The notes below the pieces were generated by a model. It was given only the letters and a program-made list of their open reading frames with translations. It did no database searches and had not been told where the DNA came from. From Vreelandella glaciei (GTDB lineage: Bacteria > Pseudomonadota > Gammaproteobacteria > Pseudomonadales > Halomonadaceae), in NCBI RefSeq assembly GCF_013415125.1, contig NZ_JACCDE010000001.1:205122-269121 (forward strand): a DNA stretch of 64,000 nt, written 5' to 3'. This document shows positions 9,384 through 19,173 of this stretch, one piece after another. The position numbers and the translations under genes are program-made. Position 1 is the stretch's first letter. Each line of letters starts with the position of its first letter.

Positions 9384-10187
9384 ATGGATTTTTCATTACT
9401 TTTGGTACTTGCCGTTGCGCTTTCGGGCGTTGTTTACCTGTTGGACGTGCTGGTATTAAAACCCAAGCGCCGTCAACGTTTCGCCACAGCAGAGGCCAAT
9501 ACCAAGGAAGGGCTTGATCCTGCTACCAGTGAAAAACTGCTTAAAGAACCCTGGCCAGTCGACTACGCACGTTCATTTTTTCCGGTGCTATTGGTTGTGC
9601 TGGTGGTGCGTAGTTTTGTCATTGAGCCCTTCCAAATTCCCTCGGGCTCGATGCGACCAACACTCGAAGTGGGCGACTTTATTCTGGTCAACAAATTTGC
9701 TTACGGACTACGATTACCCGTGGTGAATACGCGCTTTATCGAAGTAGATGATCCCGAGCGTGGCGACGTGATGGTGTTTCGTTTCCCAGGTGAACCGTCG
9801 GTGAATTTCATCAAGCGGGTGGTCGGTATGCCAGGGGATCGTATCCGTTATGAAGGCAAGCAGCTCTTTATCAACGGGGAGGCGGTGGCTAAAGAGTTGA
9901 TTGAAGAGGGCCCCGAAGGTTCTCCCCAGCAGCTATTATTAGCTGAACGACTTGGCGACGCTGAGCACTTTATTTATAACAACCCACGAGACCCAGGCCC
10001 GCAGATGCGTGAAGTAGAAGTGCCGGAAGGGCACTATTTCATGATGGGTGATAACCGAGACCACTCCAACGACAGCCGCTATTGGGGCTTTGTGCCGGAA
10101 GAGAATATTGTTGGCCGTGCGTTTGGAGTCTGGATGCATTGGGATGGCGGGTTGCCGAGTTTTACCAGCGTGCGGCGTATTGAATGA
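9384..10187 (+). CDS. lepB: Signal peptidase I
   Basis: 267 residues. Two N-terminal membrane helices (about 4-25 and 63-81) flank a cytoplasmic loop. The periplasmic domain carries the Ser-Lys dyad: Ser89 in IPSGSMRPTL and Lys144 in FIKRVVGMPGD. The box E GDNRDHSNDSR is near residue 215. It removes signal peptides from exported proteins. It is co-transcribed with lepA and followed by rnc. Confidence 0.97.
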   Translation: MDFSLLLVLAVALSGVVYLLDVLVLKPKRRQRFATAEANTKEGLDPATSEKLLKEPWPVDYARSFFPVLLVVLVVRSFVIEPFQIPSGSMRPTLEVGDFILVNKFAYGLRLPVVNTRFIEVDDPERGDVMVFRFPGEPSVNFIKRVVGMPGDRIRYEGKQLFINGEAVAKELIEEGPEGSPQQLLLAERLGDAEHFIYNNPRDPGPQMREVEVPEGHYFMMGDNRDHSNDSRYWGFVPEENIVGRAFGVWMHWDGGLPSFTSVRRIE

Positions 10188-10254
10188 AGCACCTGCTTAG
10201 ATTGTGGTTAGTCAGTTATGTCCCTTTAGTTAACGTCAATGACGTAGGAGAGCT

Positions 10255-10947
10255 GTGAGTAATTCCCTGAACGCTTTTTGCCGACGAATCGGCCATACCT
10301 TTGGCGACGATACGCTATTGGAATTGGCCTTGACCCACCGAAGCTTCGGTGGTCGTAACAATGAGCGCCTGGAATTCCTGGGTGACTCCATTGTCAATTT
10401 CGTGATCGCCGAGGCGCTGTTTCAACGCTTCCCCCAGGCTCGTGAAGGTCAGCTCTCACGCCTGCGTGCGCGGTTGGTGAAAGGCCAAACGCTGGCGGAG
10501 CTTGCCCGGGAAATGGAGTTCGGTGAGTGCTTGCGGCTAGGCTCTGGTGAGATGAAAAGCGGTGGACATCGCCGTGAATCGATCCTGGCGGATGCGGTTG
10601 AAGCCATCATTGGTGCTATCTATCTGGATGCCGGTATGGATGTGGTGCGTGACCGTGTATTGGATTGGTATGCAGAGCGATTGGAAAATATCTCGTTGCA
10701 AGATACCCAAAAGGACCCCAAAACGCGGTTGCAGGAGTTTTTGCAGTCGCGTCAAGCCGCCTTACCGCGCTATGAAGTTGTCTGCGTGAAGGGCGAGGCG
10801 CATGCCCAGACCTTTACCGTGGAGTGCTACATTGACCTGCTGGTTGAGCATACCACTGGTAAAGGTCCTAGCCGCCGTCATGCTGAACAGCAAGCAGCAG
10901 AAGAAGCACTGTCGTACCTTGAAAAAAGCCCTGGAGAAAAATCATGA
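10255..10947 (+). CDS. rnc: Ribonuclease III
   Basis: 230 residues. The RNase III catalytic domain has the signature [15 protein letters not shown] (about 38-52), with the second acidic pair in the [13 protein letters not shown] stretch. A double-stranded RNA-binding domain at about 160-226 ([13 protein letters not shown] ... [17 protein letters not shown]). It processes rRNA precursors and structured mRNAs. The start is the GTG at 10255, supported by the TAGGAGAG ribosome site 5 bp before. It overlaps era by 4 bases. Confidence 0.97.
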   Translation: MSNSLNAFCRRIGHTFGDDTLLELALTHRSFGGRNNERLEFLGDSIVNFVIAEALFQRFPQAREGQLSRLRARLVKGQTLAELAREMEFGECLRLGSGEMKSGGHRRESILADAVEAIIGAIYLDAGMDVVRDRVLDWYAERLENISLQDTQKDPKTRLQEFLQSRQAALPRYEVVCVKGEAHAQTFTVECYIDLLVEHTTGKGPSRRHAEQQAAEEALSYLEKSPGEKS

Positions 10948-11843
10948 GCCAAACCTGCGGATTCGTTGCCATCGTCGGCCGACCCAACGTGGGCAAATCG
11001 ACCCTCATGAACCGTATTTTGGGGCAGAAAATATCGATTACCTCACGGCGCCCACAAACCACGCGCCACAAGGTAATGGGTATTAAAACGGAGAATGAGA
11101 CCCAGTTCATCTACGTCGATACGCCGGGCATGCACATCATGTCCAAGGACCGTAATAAGGCGATCAACCGCTTTATGAACCAGGCGGCTACCCAGGCACT
11201 GCGTGACGTAGATTGTGTGGTGTTTATTATCGACCGCACTCGCTGGACCGAAGAAGACCAAGCGGTATTGAAGCGTCTGGAACACGTCAAAGCGCCGGTT
11301 ATTTTGGCGGTCAATAAAGTCGACCGTCTCGGCGAGAAAGGTGATCTTTTACCGTGGTTGGCTGAGGTGGGTGCTCGACGCGACTTCGCCGCCATCGTGC
11401 CAATTTCAGCTAAACATGGCACCCAGGTGGATACCTTGGAAGAGGAGGTGGCCAAGCATCTCCCTGAAAGCGTTCACTTCTTCCCTGAAGACCAGATCAC
11501 CGATAAAAGTCTGCGCTTTATGGCCGCTGAACTGGTACGTGAAAAAGTAATGCGCCAGTTGGGTGATGAGTTGCCTTACCAGATGACCGTTGAGATTGAA
11601 GAGTTCCGCGAGACCGAGCGTGTGACACATATCAGCGCACTCATCCTGGTTGAGCGGCAGGGTCAAAAAGTTATTTTGATTGGCGAAAACGGCGATCGGC
11701 TCAAGAGTATTGGTCGTGAAGCACGCCTTGATATGGAGCGCGCGCTGGGCACCAAAGTCATGCTGAATCTCTGGGTGAAAGTGAAGCGTGGCTGGTCGGA
11801 TGACGAGCGCGCCTTGAAAAGCCTGGGTTACGACCTCGATTGA
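10944..11843 (+). CDS. era: GTPase Era, 16S rRNA-binding
   Basis: 299 residues. GTPase motifs [14 protein letters not shown] and NKVDRL; C-terminal type II KH domain ([22 protein letters not shown]) that binds the 3' end of 16S rRNA. It acts in 30S maturation. Start overlaps the rnc stop (ATGA), indicating translational coupling; recO follows with 8 bases between. Confidence 0.97.
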   Translation: MSQTCGFVAIVGRPNVGKSTLMNRILGQKISITSRRPQTTRHKVMGIKTENETQFIYVDTPGMHIMSKDRNKAINRFMNQAATQALRDVDCVVFIIDRTRWTEEDQAVLKRLEHVKAPVILAVNKVDRLGEKGDLLPWLAEVGARRDFAAIVPISAKHGTQVDTLEEEVAKHLPESVHFFPEDQITDKSLRFMAAELVREKVMRQLGDELPYQMTVEIEEFRETERVTHISALILVERQGQKVILIGENGDRLKSIGREARLDMERALGTKVMLNLWVKVKRGWSDDERALKSLGYDLD

Positions 11844-11851
11844 GTGTAGCG

Positions 11852-12547
11852 ATGGCGCCTGAGCCGGCTTTCTTACTTCATCGCCGGCCTTACCGTGAAA
11901 CCAGTGCGCTGGTAGATCTACTAACCCTTGACCACGGCAGAGTGCGTGCTGTAGCCCATGGTGGGCAACGGCCCGGATCAAAATCGCGACAACGTTTGCA
12001 GCCTTTTACACCGCTATTCGTGACGTGGCAGGGCAGCCGTGATTTAAAGCGGCTGACGCTGATGGAATCACGCGGCCAAACGGCATTATTAGCGGGTGAA
12101 GGCTTGCTATGTGGGCTTTACGCCAATGAGATCGCCACCCGACTATTGCCGCTAGAGTTGCCAGCCCCTGATGTGTTCGCCTTTTATACGGCGCTGCTGG
12201 AAGCATTGCCAGCGCCCGCTGAGAGGGCGTTGGCGTTGCGCCGTTATGAGTGGGCGCTATTGGAAGCGCTGGAAGCAACGCCGCAGTTTACAACACCGGA
12301 GGGTAGCGTTTTGGATCCCCAGCTGCGCTATCGTTTTGATGCAGCGACGCGCGCTTTTTCCCCGGCCGAACGCGGTTTAGATGGCCGCACGCTGCGCTAT
12401 ATTGAACAGGGTGACTGGCAGCATGATGGGCTCGCTAACGCTTTGAAGGCGGTGATGCGTGCCGCACTGGCACCGCACCTGGGTTCCACCGTCTTACGCT
12501 CGCGGGAATTAATGCTCGATTTAGCGCGCCGCCGCCATCGTCCCTAA
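11852..12547 (+). CDS. recO: DNA repair protein RecO
   Basis: About 231 residues from the ATG at 11852; a TTG at 11840 overlapping the era stop is possible but less likely. The N-terminal OB fold is AFLLHRRPYRETSALVDLLT...GRVRAVAHGGQR, and the rest is alpha-helical. RecO anneals SSB-coated DNA and loads RecA with RecR in gap repair. No Cys zinc finger is seen, as in many gammaproteobacterial RecO proteins. It is in the rnc-era-recO-pdxJ-acpS order common to gammaproteobacteria. Confidence 0.92.
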   Translation: MAPEPAFLLHRRPYRETSALVDLLTLDHGRVRAVAHGGQRPGSKSRQRLQPFTPLFVTWQGSRDLKRLTLMESRGQTALLAGEGLLCGLYANEIATRLLPLELPAPDVFAFYTALLEALPAPAERALALRRYEWALLEALEATPQFTTPEGSVLDPQLRYRFDAATRAFSPAERGLDGRTLRYIEQGDWQHDGLANALKAVMRAALAPHLGSTVLRSRELMLDLARRRHRP

Positions 12548-12599
12548 TGGTTGAATTTCTTACTCACAATCTCTTTCTTATCGCTGCGCTGGAGGCATT

Positions 12600-13436
12600 A
12601 TGCACCCCCCTCGGATACTGTTAGGCGTCAATATTGACCACATTGCGACACTTCGCCAGGCTCGAGGTACCCGCTACCCTGACCCTGTTCAAGCCGCGCT
12701 AGTGGCTGAAGAGGCGGGGGCTGATGGTATTACGGTGCATTTGCGTGAGGACCGTCGTCATATTCAGCCTCGGGATATACGCATTCTGGCTGAAGTGCTT
12801 AATACCCGCATGAATCTGGAAATGGCGGTTACCGAAGAGATGCTGGCGCTGGCTGAAGAAGTGCGCCCAGCCCACGTTTGTTTGGTACCTGAAAAGCGTG
12901 AAGAACTGACTACTGAAGGTGGCCTGGATGTGGTCGGCGGCTTTGAATCCATTGCCAGTGCCTGCCAGCGGCTGAGCGCAGCGGGCTGCGACGTCTCTTT
13001 GTTTATCGACCCTGACGTAGCGCAAATTGACGCTGCCCAGCGCGCTGGAGCTCCTACCATCGAGCTGCACACGGGCGCTTATGCTGAAGCTCGGCCAGGC
13101 AGCGAAGCGGCAAATGCGGAGTATCACCGCTTAACAGCTGCCGCCACGCATGCTGTTTCACTAGGATTGGTGGTCAATGCTGGTCACGGCTTGCACTACC
13201 ATAACGTTGAAGCTATTGCGGCATTGCCAGGCGTCAACGAGCTTAATATTGGTCATGCCATTATTGCCCGTGCGCTGTTTGTTGGCCTGAAAGAGGCCGT
13301 ACAAGAAATGAAACGCTTGACTATCGCAGGCCAAGAGGCGGGATTAATGGCAGCTCTCGATGCCCACGATCATGAGCACGAACATGAACATGAACATACA
13401 GAAGATCATGTGCATCACGGTTGTTGCGGGCATTGA
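12600..13436 (+). CDS. pdxJ: Pyridoxine 5'-phosphate synthase with a histidine-rich C-terminal tail
   Basis: 278 residues against about 245 for usual PdxJ. The TIM-barrel core holds [49 protein letters not shown] and [12 protein letters not shown], with the conserved active-site residues. It joins 1-deoxyxylulose 5-phosphate and 3-amino-2-oxopropyl phosphate to pyridoxine 5'-phosphate. The extra tail, residues about 254-278, alternates His with Glu/Asp and ends in HHGCCGH, with ten His and two Cys. This looks like a metal-binding extension. ATG at 12600 with TGGAGG ribosome site. Confidence 0.95.
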   Translation: MHPPRILLGVNIDHIATLRQARGTRYPDPVQAALVAEEAGADGITVHLREDRRHIQPRDIRILAEVLNTRMNLEMAVTEEMLALAEEVRPAHVCLVPEKREELTTEGGLDVVGGFESIASACQRLSAAGCDVSLFIDPDVAQIDAAQRAGAPTIELHTGAYAEARPGSEAANAEYHRLTAAATHAVSLGLVVNAGHGLHYHNVEAIAALPGVNELNIGHAIIARALFVGLKEAVQEMKRLTIAGQEAGLMAALDAHDHEHEHEHEHTEDHVHHGCCGH

Positions 13437-13498
13437 TCAGAGATTGACTCTCCAGAGATTGGCTATTCAGGAGTCCCTACTAAGAGGTTTTTTAGGCG

Positions 13499-13879
13499 AT
13501 GATTGTGGGTATTGGCTCCGATATAGCGCGTATAGAGCGCTTTACGCGGGCCGTGCAGCGGCACGGCCCGCGCTTTGCGCAGCGAATTTTAGGGCCTGAA
13601 GAGCATACGCTTTGGCTGCAGAAATCCCAGCCTGCCGCTTTCCTCGCCAAACGTTTTGCTGCCAAGGAGGCGTTTGTTAAAGCGCTAGGGCTTGGCCTGC
13701 GCCACGGAATGCAGTGGTGTGATATCCAGGTGCTTAATGATGCCTTGGGTAAGCCTTACTTCGTGCTTGACGGTAAAGCAGAGCGGCTACTCCAGGCGGC
13801 AGGCGTCACGGCGAGTCATATCACCTTGAGTGACGAAGCCGAGTACGCGGTTGCTTTTGTGGTGTTGGAACGCTCATAG
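13499..13879 (+). CDS. acpS: Holo-[acyl-carrier-protein] synthase
   Basis: 126 residues. Family blocks: IVGIGSDIARIERF at the N-terminus (metal-binding Asp8) and FLAKRFAAKEAFVKALG (metal-binding Glu, CoA binding). It transfers 4'-phosphopantetheine from CoA to acyl carrier protein. It follows pdxJ by 62 bp in the usual pdxJ-acpS order. ATG at 13499. Confidence 0.96.
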   Translation: MIVGIGSDIARIERFTRAVQRHGPRFAQRILGPEEHTLWLQKSQPAAFLAKRFAAKEAFVKALGLGLRHGMQWCDIQVLNDALGKPYFVLDGKAERLLQAAGVTASHITLSDEAEYAVAFVVLERS

Positions 13880-13941
13880 CCAGCCAAGACCGGGCGAAGC
13901 TTTTGTCTTTGGTTTTTGGTCTTTAGGCATTATTTATTGGC

Positions 13942-16674
13942 TTAGGGCCTGAGTAAAAACGGGCGGTGTGCTCTTAGTCGTGCCATTGCCTGATATAGGT
14001 CCTCCAGTAGCTCTTCTACATGGTCTAAGCCGCTGGTCCGCAGCCGTGTTTCCAGCGTCTCTACCAGCAATGCCAGCTCCGGTGCGCCGCAGTAACGGCT
14101 GGCGCCATTCAAGCCGTGGACCCAATCGAGCAGCATCGGCAAATTTTGTTGCGCAAAAGCGCTACGCATGTGTTGTTCACTTTCGTCCAAGCTGTCGATC
14201 AAACGTTTTAGCTGCTCCCGTGCGAGGTACTCTTTACCGCCTGCTAGGCGTGCGCCTATCTCAAGATCCACAACGAGTAGTTTGGCGGGCGTCGTGTGGC
14301 TAAATGACTTAATAGCGGTTTTGCTACTGCTCGTTGAAGGAGGCGTTGCATTACTGTCGGCTAGCCGATGAGTAACCCCCAAAAAGCGATGAAGCAGTTG
14401 ATGTAATTGTGCCTCATCAATGGGTTTTATCAGGACGTCATCAAGGCCTTCGGCGAGCCACTTTTGGCGTTCACTGCTGAGGACATGAGCGGTGACCGCT
14501 ATAATGGGGCAGCGAGCCCAAGTGCTGCTAAGCCTGCGCAACGCTTGGGTGGTTTGTACACCATCCATGCCAGGCATGCGGATATCCATCAGCACCATGT
14601 CCACATTGCTGGTTCGCGCAAACTCTAGTGCTTGGTGGCCACTTTCTAATGCCGTGATATGCAGGGCGGGATCTTCAAGCATATTTTTGAGCAACTCACG
14701 GTTCGGCGCATTGTCATCCACAATCAGCAACTTGACCGGTTGAGTCGACGCTGGCAGAGCAGCTAACGGCTCAGGCTTGTCATAGGAAACAAGCACCGGT
14801 AGCAGTAATTGCTTAAGCGATGCCACCAATTGAGCGCGTGAAAAGGGTTTGTAAAGCGTTTCACCGCCCTGGGGTAATCGCAAAGGGGGCAGGTCAAGAC
14901 TGTTGCCGTTGGCTAAAATCAATACAGGGCAAGGCGTTTGATCAATGACTTTTTGCCAGTAGCGGTGGCGTTCGGGCGTATAATCACTGTGTTCCAACCC
15001 CAATATAAGCAGTTGTGCCGGTTCAGAGGCATCAAACGCAATCGGTTGCGCTTCCCAGCGTTGCAGCAAATGCTCCAACACATGTCGGGTAGGCGCATGG
15101 GTTTCATAGAGGCAAATAGTGGGGTTGGCTAGGCTAATCTCCGCCGGCCGTTCGATTGCTTTGTGAGCCAGTAGGGGCAGTGTAAAGGAGAAAGTGGTGC
15201 CTTGGCCCAGTACACTCTCCAGCTCAATCTCGCCGCCCATGCGCTCAATAAGCTGGCGGCAGATAGTAAGCCCCAGGCCACTGCCGCCAAACTGGCGTGA
15301 ATGGCTGGGTTCAGCTTGGGAAAAGGCGCTAAATAAGGCCTTCTGATGGGCATCGCTAAGACCAATCCCGGTGTCACTAACGCTGAGGTTAAGCACGACA
15401 TGCTGGCCTTCCTGGTTATCCAGCATGACACGCACAATCACGTCACCTTCATGAGTGAACTTGAGCGCATTACCAATCAAGTTATTTAACACTTGATGAA
15501 TACGCAACGGATCACCGCTCAGCGGTGTAGGGACATCGTCATACACCATCGCCACTAAGTGTAACTGCTTGCGCTGGGCTTCAGGCGCGTGAAGCCCAAT
15601 CACTTCATCAACCAGCGCGACGATATCGATATCCGTTTCTTCAAGAGTAAGGCGATTGGCCTCAAGCTTGGAAAAGTCGAGCACGTCGTTAACCAACATA
15701 AGCAGGTTGTCGCAAGCGCGATGGACGTGCTGCAACCATTCCTGCTGGCGCGTATCCAGCGATGAACGGCCCAGCAGCCGACAAAACCCAATAATGCCGT
15801 TGAGTGGGGTGCGAATCTCATGGCTCATGTTGGCTAAGAATTCGGATTTCACCGCATTCGCCCGCAAAGCGCTGCGGTGTGCCAAATCGAGCTTTATATT
15901 CTGCTCCTCAATGGTTTCCATGGATTCTTGCAGTTCGCTGGTGGCCTGCTCAATTTGCGTTTGCATATCCCGCTGGGCCTGCTGAAAGTGTTCAGCGAGG
16001 GTATTAATGTGGCTAGTCAGGTGGTTAAGTTCCGCCGCATTAGAAGGCATCAGATGTAGCCGATAGTCACCGCGGGATAGGCGATAAAGCGCTTGGTTAG
16101 CTTCTTCGATAGGGCGGGTGGCATAGCGACTGATGGCGAAGGCGATTAAAAACATCAGCAGGCCCAGCAACATACCGCCTAAGCTAAGACTAGCGATCAA
16201 TTTATAACGCCCCAGGGTGAGCGCTCGGGTGTCCATCTCGATAACCAGCCAGCCTGCGCTATCACTGACCGCACTGGCTGGACTTGTATTAGGCTGGGTA
16301 ACCTCTAACGGTAAGCGCAGTCGCCAAGCCTCTTCTTCCATGAGCAGTTGGCTGTTAGCGGGCGCTTCCAGAGTGGGTCGTGCAGCGTTGCCCAGTAATA
16401 AAAGACGATCGCCTTGCGCATCAAAGAGCGCTACCGCCCGTAATCCTCTCATGGTGAGAAGTTGGCGGGCCAGGGCCTCAAGACGTTGAGAATCACCCTG
16501 TGCGACTGCGTCAGCAACACTGGGTGACAACAGCTCGCCAGCATTTTCCAAGCGTTCTTGCTGTGCCGCCCGAGCTTCCGTACCACTCTGTATGACCAGC
16601 AGTACGGCCATTATGGCGTACACCAGGAGCGGGAAACCGAGTAGGGCAAACAGAAGACGGGTGTTCAATGACAT
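13942..16674 (-). CDS. gacS: Hybrid sensor histidine kinase of the GacS/BarA type
   Basis: 910 residues. Order of parts: membrane helix about 7-29, a periplasmic domain, helix about 158-181, HAMP about 182-235, coiled coil, HisKA with phospho-His285 ([12 protein letters not shown]), and HATPase with the N box and GGSGLGLTI. Next is a degenerate receiver-like stretch (about 510-630), a receiver domain with Asp697 ([11 protein letters not shown]), and a C-terminal HPt domain with His853 ([14 protein letters not shown]). This H-D-H layout is that of GacS/BarA, which phosphorylates GacA/UvrY to drive CsrA-antagonist small RNAs. It is divergent from cysM, the gacS-cysM-rlmD-relA-mazG order of pseudomonads and halomonads. 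Confidence 0.93.
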   Translation of the reverse strand: MSLNTRLLFALLGFPLLVYAIMAVLLVIQSGTEARAAQQERLENAGELLSPSVADAVAQGDSQRLEALARQLLTMRGLRAVALFDAQGDRLLLLGNAARPTLEAPANSQLLMEEEAWRLRLPLEVTQPNTSPASAVSDSAGWLVIEMDTRALTLGRYKLIASLSLGGMLLGLLMFLIAFAISRYATRPIEEANQALYRLSRGDYRLHLMPSNAAELNHLTSHINTLAEHFQQAQRDMQTQIEQATSELQESMETIEEQNIKLDLAHRSALRANAVKSEFLANMSHEIRTPLNGIIGFCRLLGRSSLDTRQQEWLQHVHRACDNLLMLVNDVLDFSKLEANRLTLEETDIDIVALVDEVIGLHAPEAQRKQLHLVAMVYDDVPTPLSGDPLRIHQVLNNLIGNALKFTHEGDVIVRVMLDNQEGQHVVLNLSVSDTGIGLSDAHQKALFSAFSQAEPSHSRQFGGSGLGLTICRQLIERMGGEIELESVLGQGTTFSFTLPLLAHKAIERPAEISLANPTICLYETHAPTRHVLEHLLQRWEAQPIAFDASEPAQLLILGLEHSDYTPERHRYWQKVIDQTPCPVLILANGNSLDLPPLRLPQGGETLYKPFSRAQLVASLKQLLLPVLVSYDKPEPLAALPASTQPVKLLIVDDNAPNRELLKNMLEDPALHITALESGHQALEFARTSNVDMVLMDIRMPGMDGVQTTQALRRLSSTWARCPIIAVTAHVLSSERQKWLAEGLDDVLIKPIDEAQLHQLLHRFLGVTHRLADSNATPPSTSSSKTAIKSFSHTTPAKLLVVDLEIGARLAGGKEYLAREQLKRLIDSLDESEQHMRSAFAQQNLPMLLDWVHGLNGASRYCGAPELALLVETLETRLRTSGLDHVEELLEDLYQAMARLRAHRPFLLRP

Positions 16675-16765
16675 GAAAAGAAGCTCGCTGATTCAATGAG
16701 GTTGCCTGTCCAGGTCAAGACAGCACCGATATAATGCAGCATAACGGTTACGATAAGGAATTTTC

Positions 16766-17674
16766 ATGAACGATCTTAAGGGCTATCCCACGTTAGAGGA
16801 TGTGGTTGGCAACACGCCATTAGTGCGCCTGACGCGCATTAGCGCCGGTCGCAACAATACGCTGCTGGCTAAGCTTGAAGGCAATAACCCGGCGGGTTCG
16901 GTCAAGGATCGTCCCGCACTCTCCATGATCAGCGAGGCGGAAGCCCGTGGTGATATTACCCCCGGTGATACGCTGATTGAGGCAACGTCAGGTAATACCG
17001 GCATTGCACTGGCCATGGCGGCGGCGATCAAAGGCTACAAAATGGTACTCGTGATGCCGGAAAACGCCTCGGAAGAGCGTAAGCAGGCGATGGCAGCCTA
17101 TGGGGCCAAACTCATTTCTGCCAGTAAAGCCGGCGGCATGGAGGAAGCTCGGGATATAGCGGATGACATGATCGCCAGTGGCGAGGGAAAACCGCTCAAT
17201 CAGTTCGCCAACCCAGACAACCCGTTGGCGCACTATCGCACCACCGGCCCTGAAGTATGGCAACAAACCGGTGGCGAAGTGACTCACTTTGTAAGCTCAA
17301 TGGGCACCACGGGCACTATCATGGGCGTGTCACGCTATTTAAAAGAGCAAAACCCGGCTATCCAAATTGTCGGTTTGCAGCCCGCCGATGGCGCCAGCAT
17401 TCCTGGTATTCGCCGCTGGCCAAAAGAGTACCTCCCCGCCATCTTTGAAGCGCCCCGGGTGGATGTCACACTTGATATCGGCCAACAAGAAGCCGAAGAG
17501 CATATGCGTCGTCTAGCCCGTGAAGAGGGCATTCTGGCTGGAGTTTCATCAGGTGGTAGTTTGGCAGGCGCGCTGCGCATTGCCGAGCAAACAGAAAATG
17601 CGGTGATTGTGTTTATTGTCTGTGACCGCGGTGACCGCTATCTCTCTACTGGCCTATTTGCCCCAGGAGTATAA
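16766..17674 (+). CDS. cysM: Cysteine synthase B
   Basis: 302 residues. PLP-binding Lys in NPAGSVKDRPAL (about residue 46), substrate loop EATSGNTGIALAMAAA, phosphate loop SSMGTTGTIMG, and GVSSGG near the end. It makes cysteine (or S-sulfocysteine from thiosulfate) from O-acetylserine. The ATG at 16766 has an ATAAGGA ribosome site. The rlmD start follows after 2 bp, so the two are co-translated. Confidence 0.95.
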   Translation: MNDLKGYPTLEDVVGNTPLVRLTRISAGRNNTLLAKLEGNNPAGSVKDRPALSMISEAEARGDITPGDTLIEATSGNTGIALAMAAAIKGYKMVLVMPENASEERKQAMAAYGAKLISASKAGGMEEARDIADDMIASGEGKPLNQFANPDNPLAHYRTTGPEVWQQTGGEVTHFVSSMGTTGTIMGVSRYLKEQNPAIQIVGLQPADGASIPGIRRWPKEYLPAIFEAPRVDVTLDIGQQEAEEHMRRLAREEGILAGVSSGGSLAGALRIAEQTENAVIVFIVCDRGDRYLSTGLFAPGV

Positions 17675-17676
17675 CC

Positions 17677-19080
17677 ATGGCCATGTTGGGAAAAAGGCGG
17701 CCGTCTAGGCCCGCGTCAGGTCATTCTGGGCTTGCTGGCACGCCAGGCGGCAAAACGCGTCATACGGCTACCGATGGTGATACGTCGCCCTTGGTGATTG
17801 AGCGCTTAGCGCACGATGGCCGTGGCGTCGCCCACTCAGCCAACGGTAAAACCGTGTTTGTTGATCAGGCGTTGCCCGGTGAACAGGTAGAGGTGGCGAT
17901 TCATCTGACGCGCAAACGTTTTGATGAAGCGCATGTTAAATCACTGCTAACGTCCTCTGATCAGCGTGTTACGCCCCCATGCCCGCATTTTGGCCACTGT
18001 GGCGGCTGCGATTTACAACATTTAAATATTGATGCCCAGCGCGTTCACAAGCGTGAGGTGGTGCGCGACCTGTTTGCGCGTCAAGGCATCACGCTAGGCG
18101 AGATTGGCTCGATTCAGGGCGATGACCAGGGCTATCGGCGTCGTGCACGGCTAGGGGTCAAGGTAGATAGCCAGGGCAACACGCGCCTTGGCTTTCGTGC
18201 TGCCCATAGCCATCGCTTAGTCGACATCGAGCGCTGTCCGGTATTGGTTGATTCTTTGCAGCAGTTGTTAACACCACTACGCGAGTTGCTCAAACGCTTA
18301 GATGCGCCGCGCCATGTGGGTCACATAGAATTGCTGGCAACGGCGACCACCCAAGTAGTACTGGTTCGTCAACTCAAAGAGCACCTTCAGGATGCCGAGC
18401 GCTGGCAAGCCTTTGCCCAGCACCGTCAGGTGGCTTTAGGCACCTGGTTGGGTCGTGAAACACCCACGCTGCACTGGCATGGCGCGCCCCCGGTGCTGGA
18501 GGAGTCGCTAATACTCAACGACCAGCCATCGCTAAAACTGAGTTTTGCCCCAGGCGATTTTTTACAGGTCAACGCCCAGGTTAATCAGCAAATGGTTGCC
18601 CAAGTGATGCAATGGTTGGTGCCCAAGCCAGGGCAAAAACTGCTCGATCTGTTTGCAGGTATCGGGAATTTCAGCCTGCCCATCGCCGCGGCGGGTGCTG
18701 AAGTGCACGCGGTGGAAGGCAACCCTGCCATGGTGGCGCGGATTGCGATAAATGCTAAACACAACGCGCTGATGGTCAGCGGCCAACAGGCCGATTTGAA
18801 CGACCCCGCCAGCGTTAAAGAGCTGCTATCTGCTCATCGCGATAGTGATGCACTCGTACTTGATCCGCCGCGTAGCGGTGGGGAAGCAATTTGTCAGGCG
18901 CTGGCGCGCCACCCGGTGCCCAGAGTGGTCTATATTTCTTGTGACCCCGCAACGCTTGCCCGGGATGCGGCACATCTTGTGCATGCGGGTTACCGGGTTA
19001 AGCAAGTAGCAGTGGCAGATATGTTCCTTCACACTGCGCATATGGAAACACTAATGTTGTTTGAAATTAATGTTGTTTGA
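17677..19080 (+). CDS. rlmD: 23S rRNA (uracil-1939-C5)-methyltransferase
   Basis: 467 residues. A TRAM domain at about 30-90 follows a short basic leader. A 4Fe-4S cluster motif is seen in CPHFGHCGGCDLQHL plus the Cys of IERCPVL. The class I methyltransferase core has LLDLFAGIGNFSLP, and the catalytic Cys lies in YISCDPATLARD. It methylates U1939 of 23S rRNA. It is transcribed with cysM and followed by relA. Confidence 0.95.
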   Translation: MAMLGKRRPSRPASGHSGLAGTPGGKTRHTATDGDTSPLVIERLAHDGRGVAHSANGKTVFVDQALPGEQVEVAIHLTRKRFDEAHVKSLLTSSDQRVTPPCPHFGHCGGCDLQHLNIDAQRVHKREVVRDLFARQGITLGEIGSIQGDDQGYRRRARLGVKVDSQGNTRLGFRAAHSHRLVDIERCPVLVDSLQQLLTPLRELLKRLDAPRHVGHIELLATATTQVVLVRQLKEHLQDAERWQAFAQHRQVALGTWLGRETPTLHWHGAPPVLEESLILNDQPSLKLSFAPGDFLQVNAQVNQQMVAQVMQWLVPKPGQKLLDLFAGIGNFSLPIAAAGAEVHAVEGNPAMVARIAINAKHNALMVSGQQADLNDPASVKELLSAHRDSDALVLDPPRSGGEAICQALARHPVPRVVYISCDPATLARDAAHLVHAGYRVKQVAVADMFLHTAHMETLMLFEINVV

Positions 19081-19173
19081 AACTGATGCTGTGTGAAGCT
19101 GATGCAGCTAAATGCGTCAAGCCACGGTGACAGCCGTGTGGAGATCGTCCCCCAGAATGGATGAGTGATAGTC

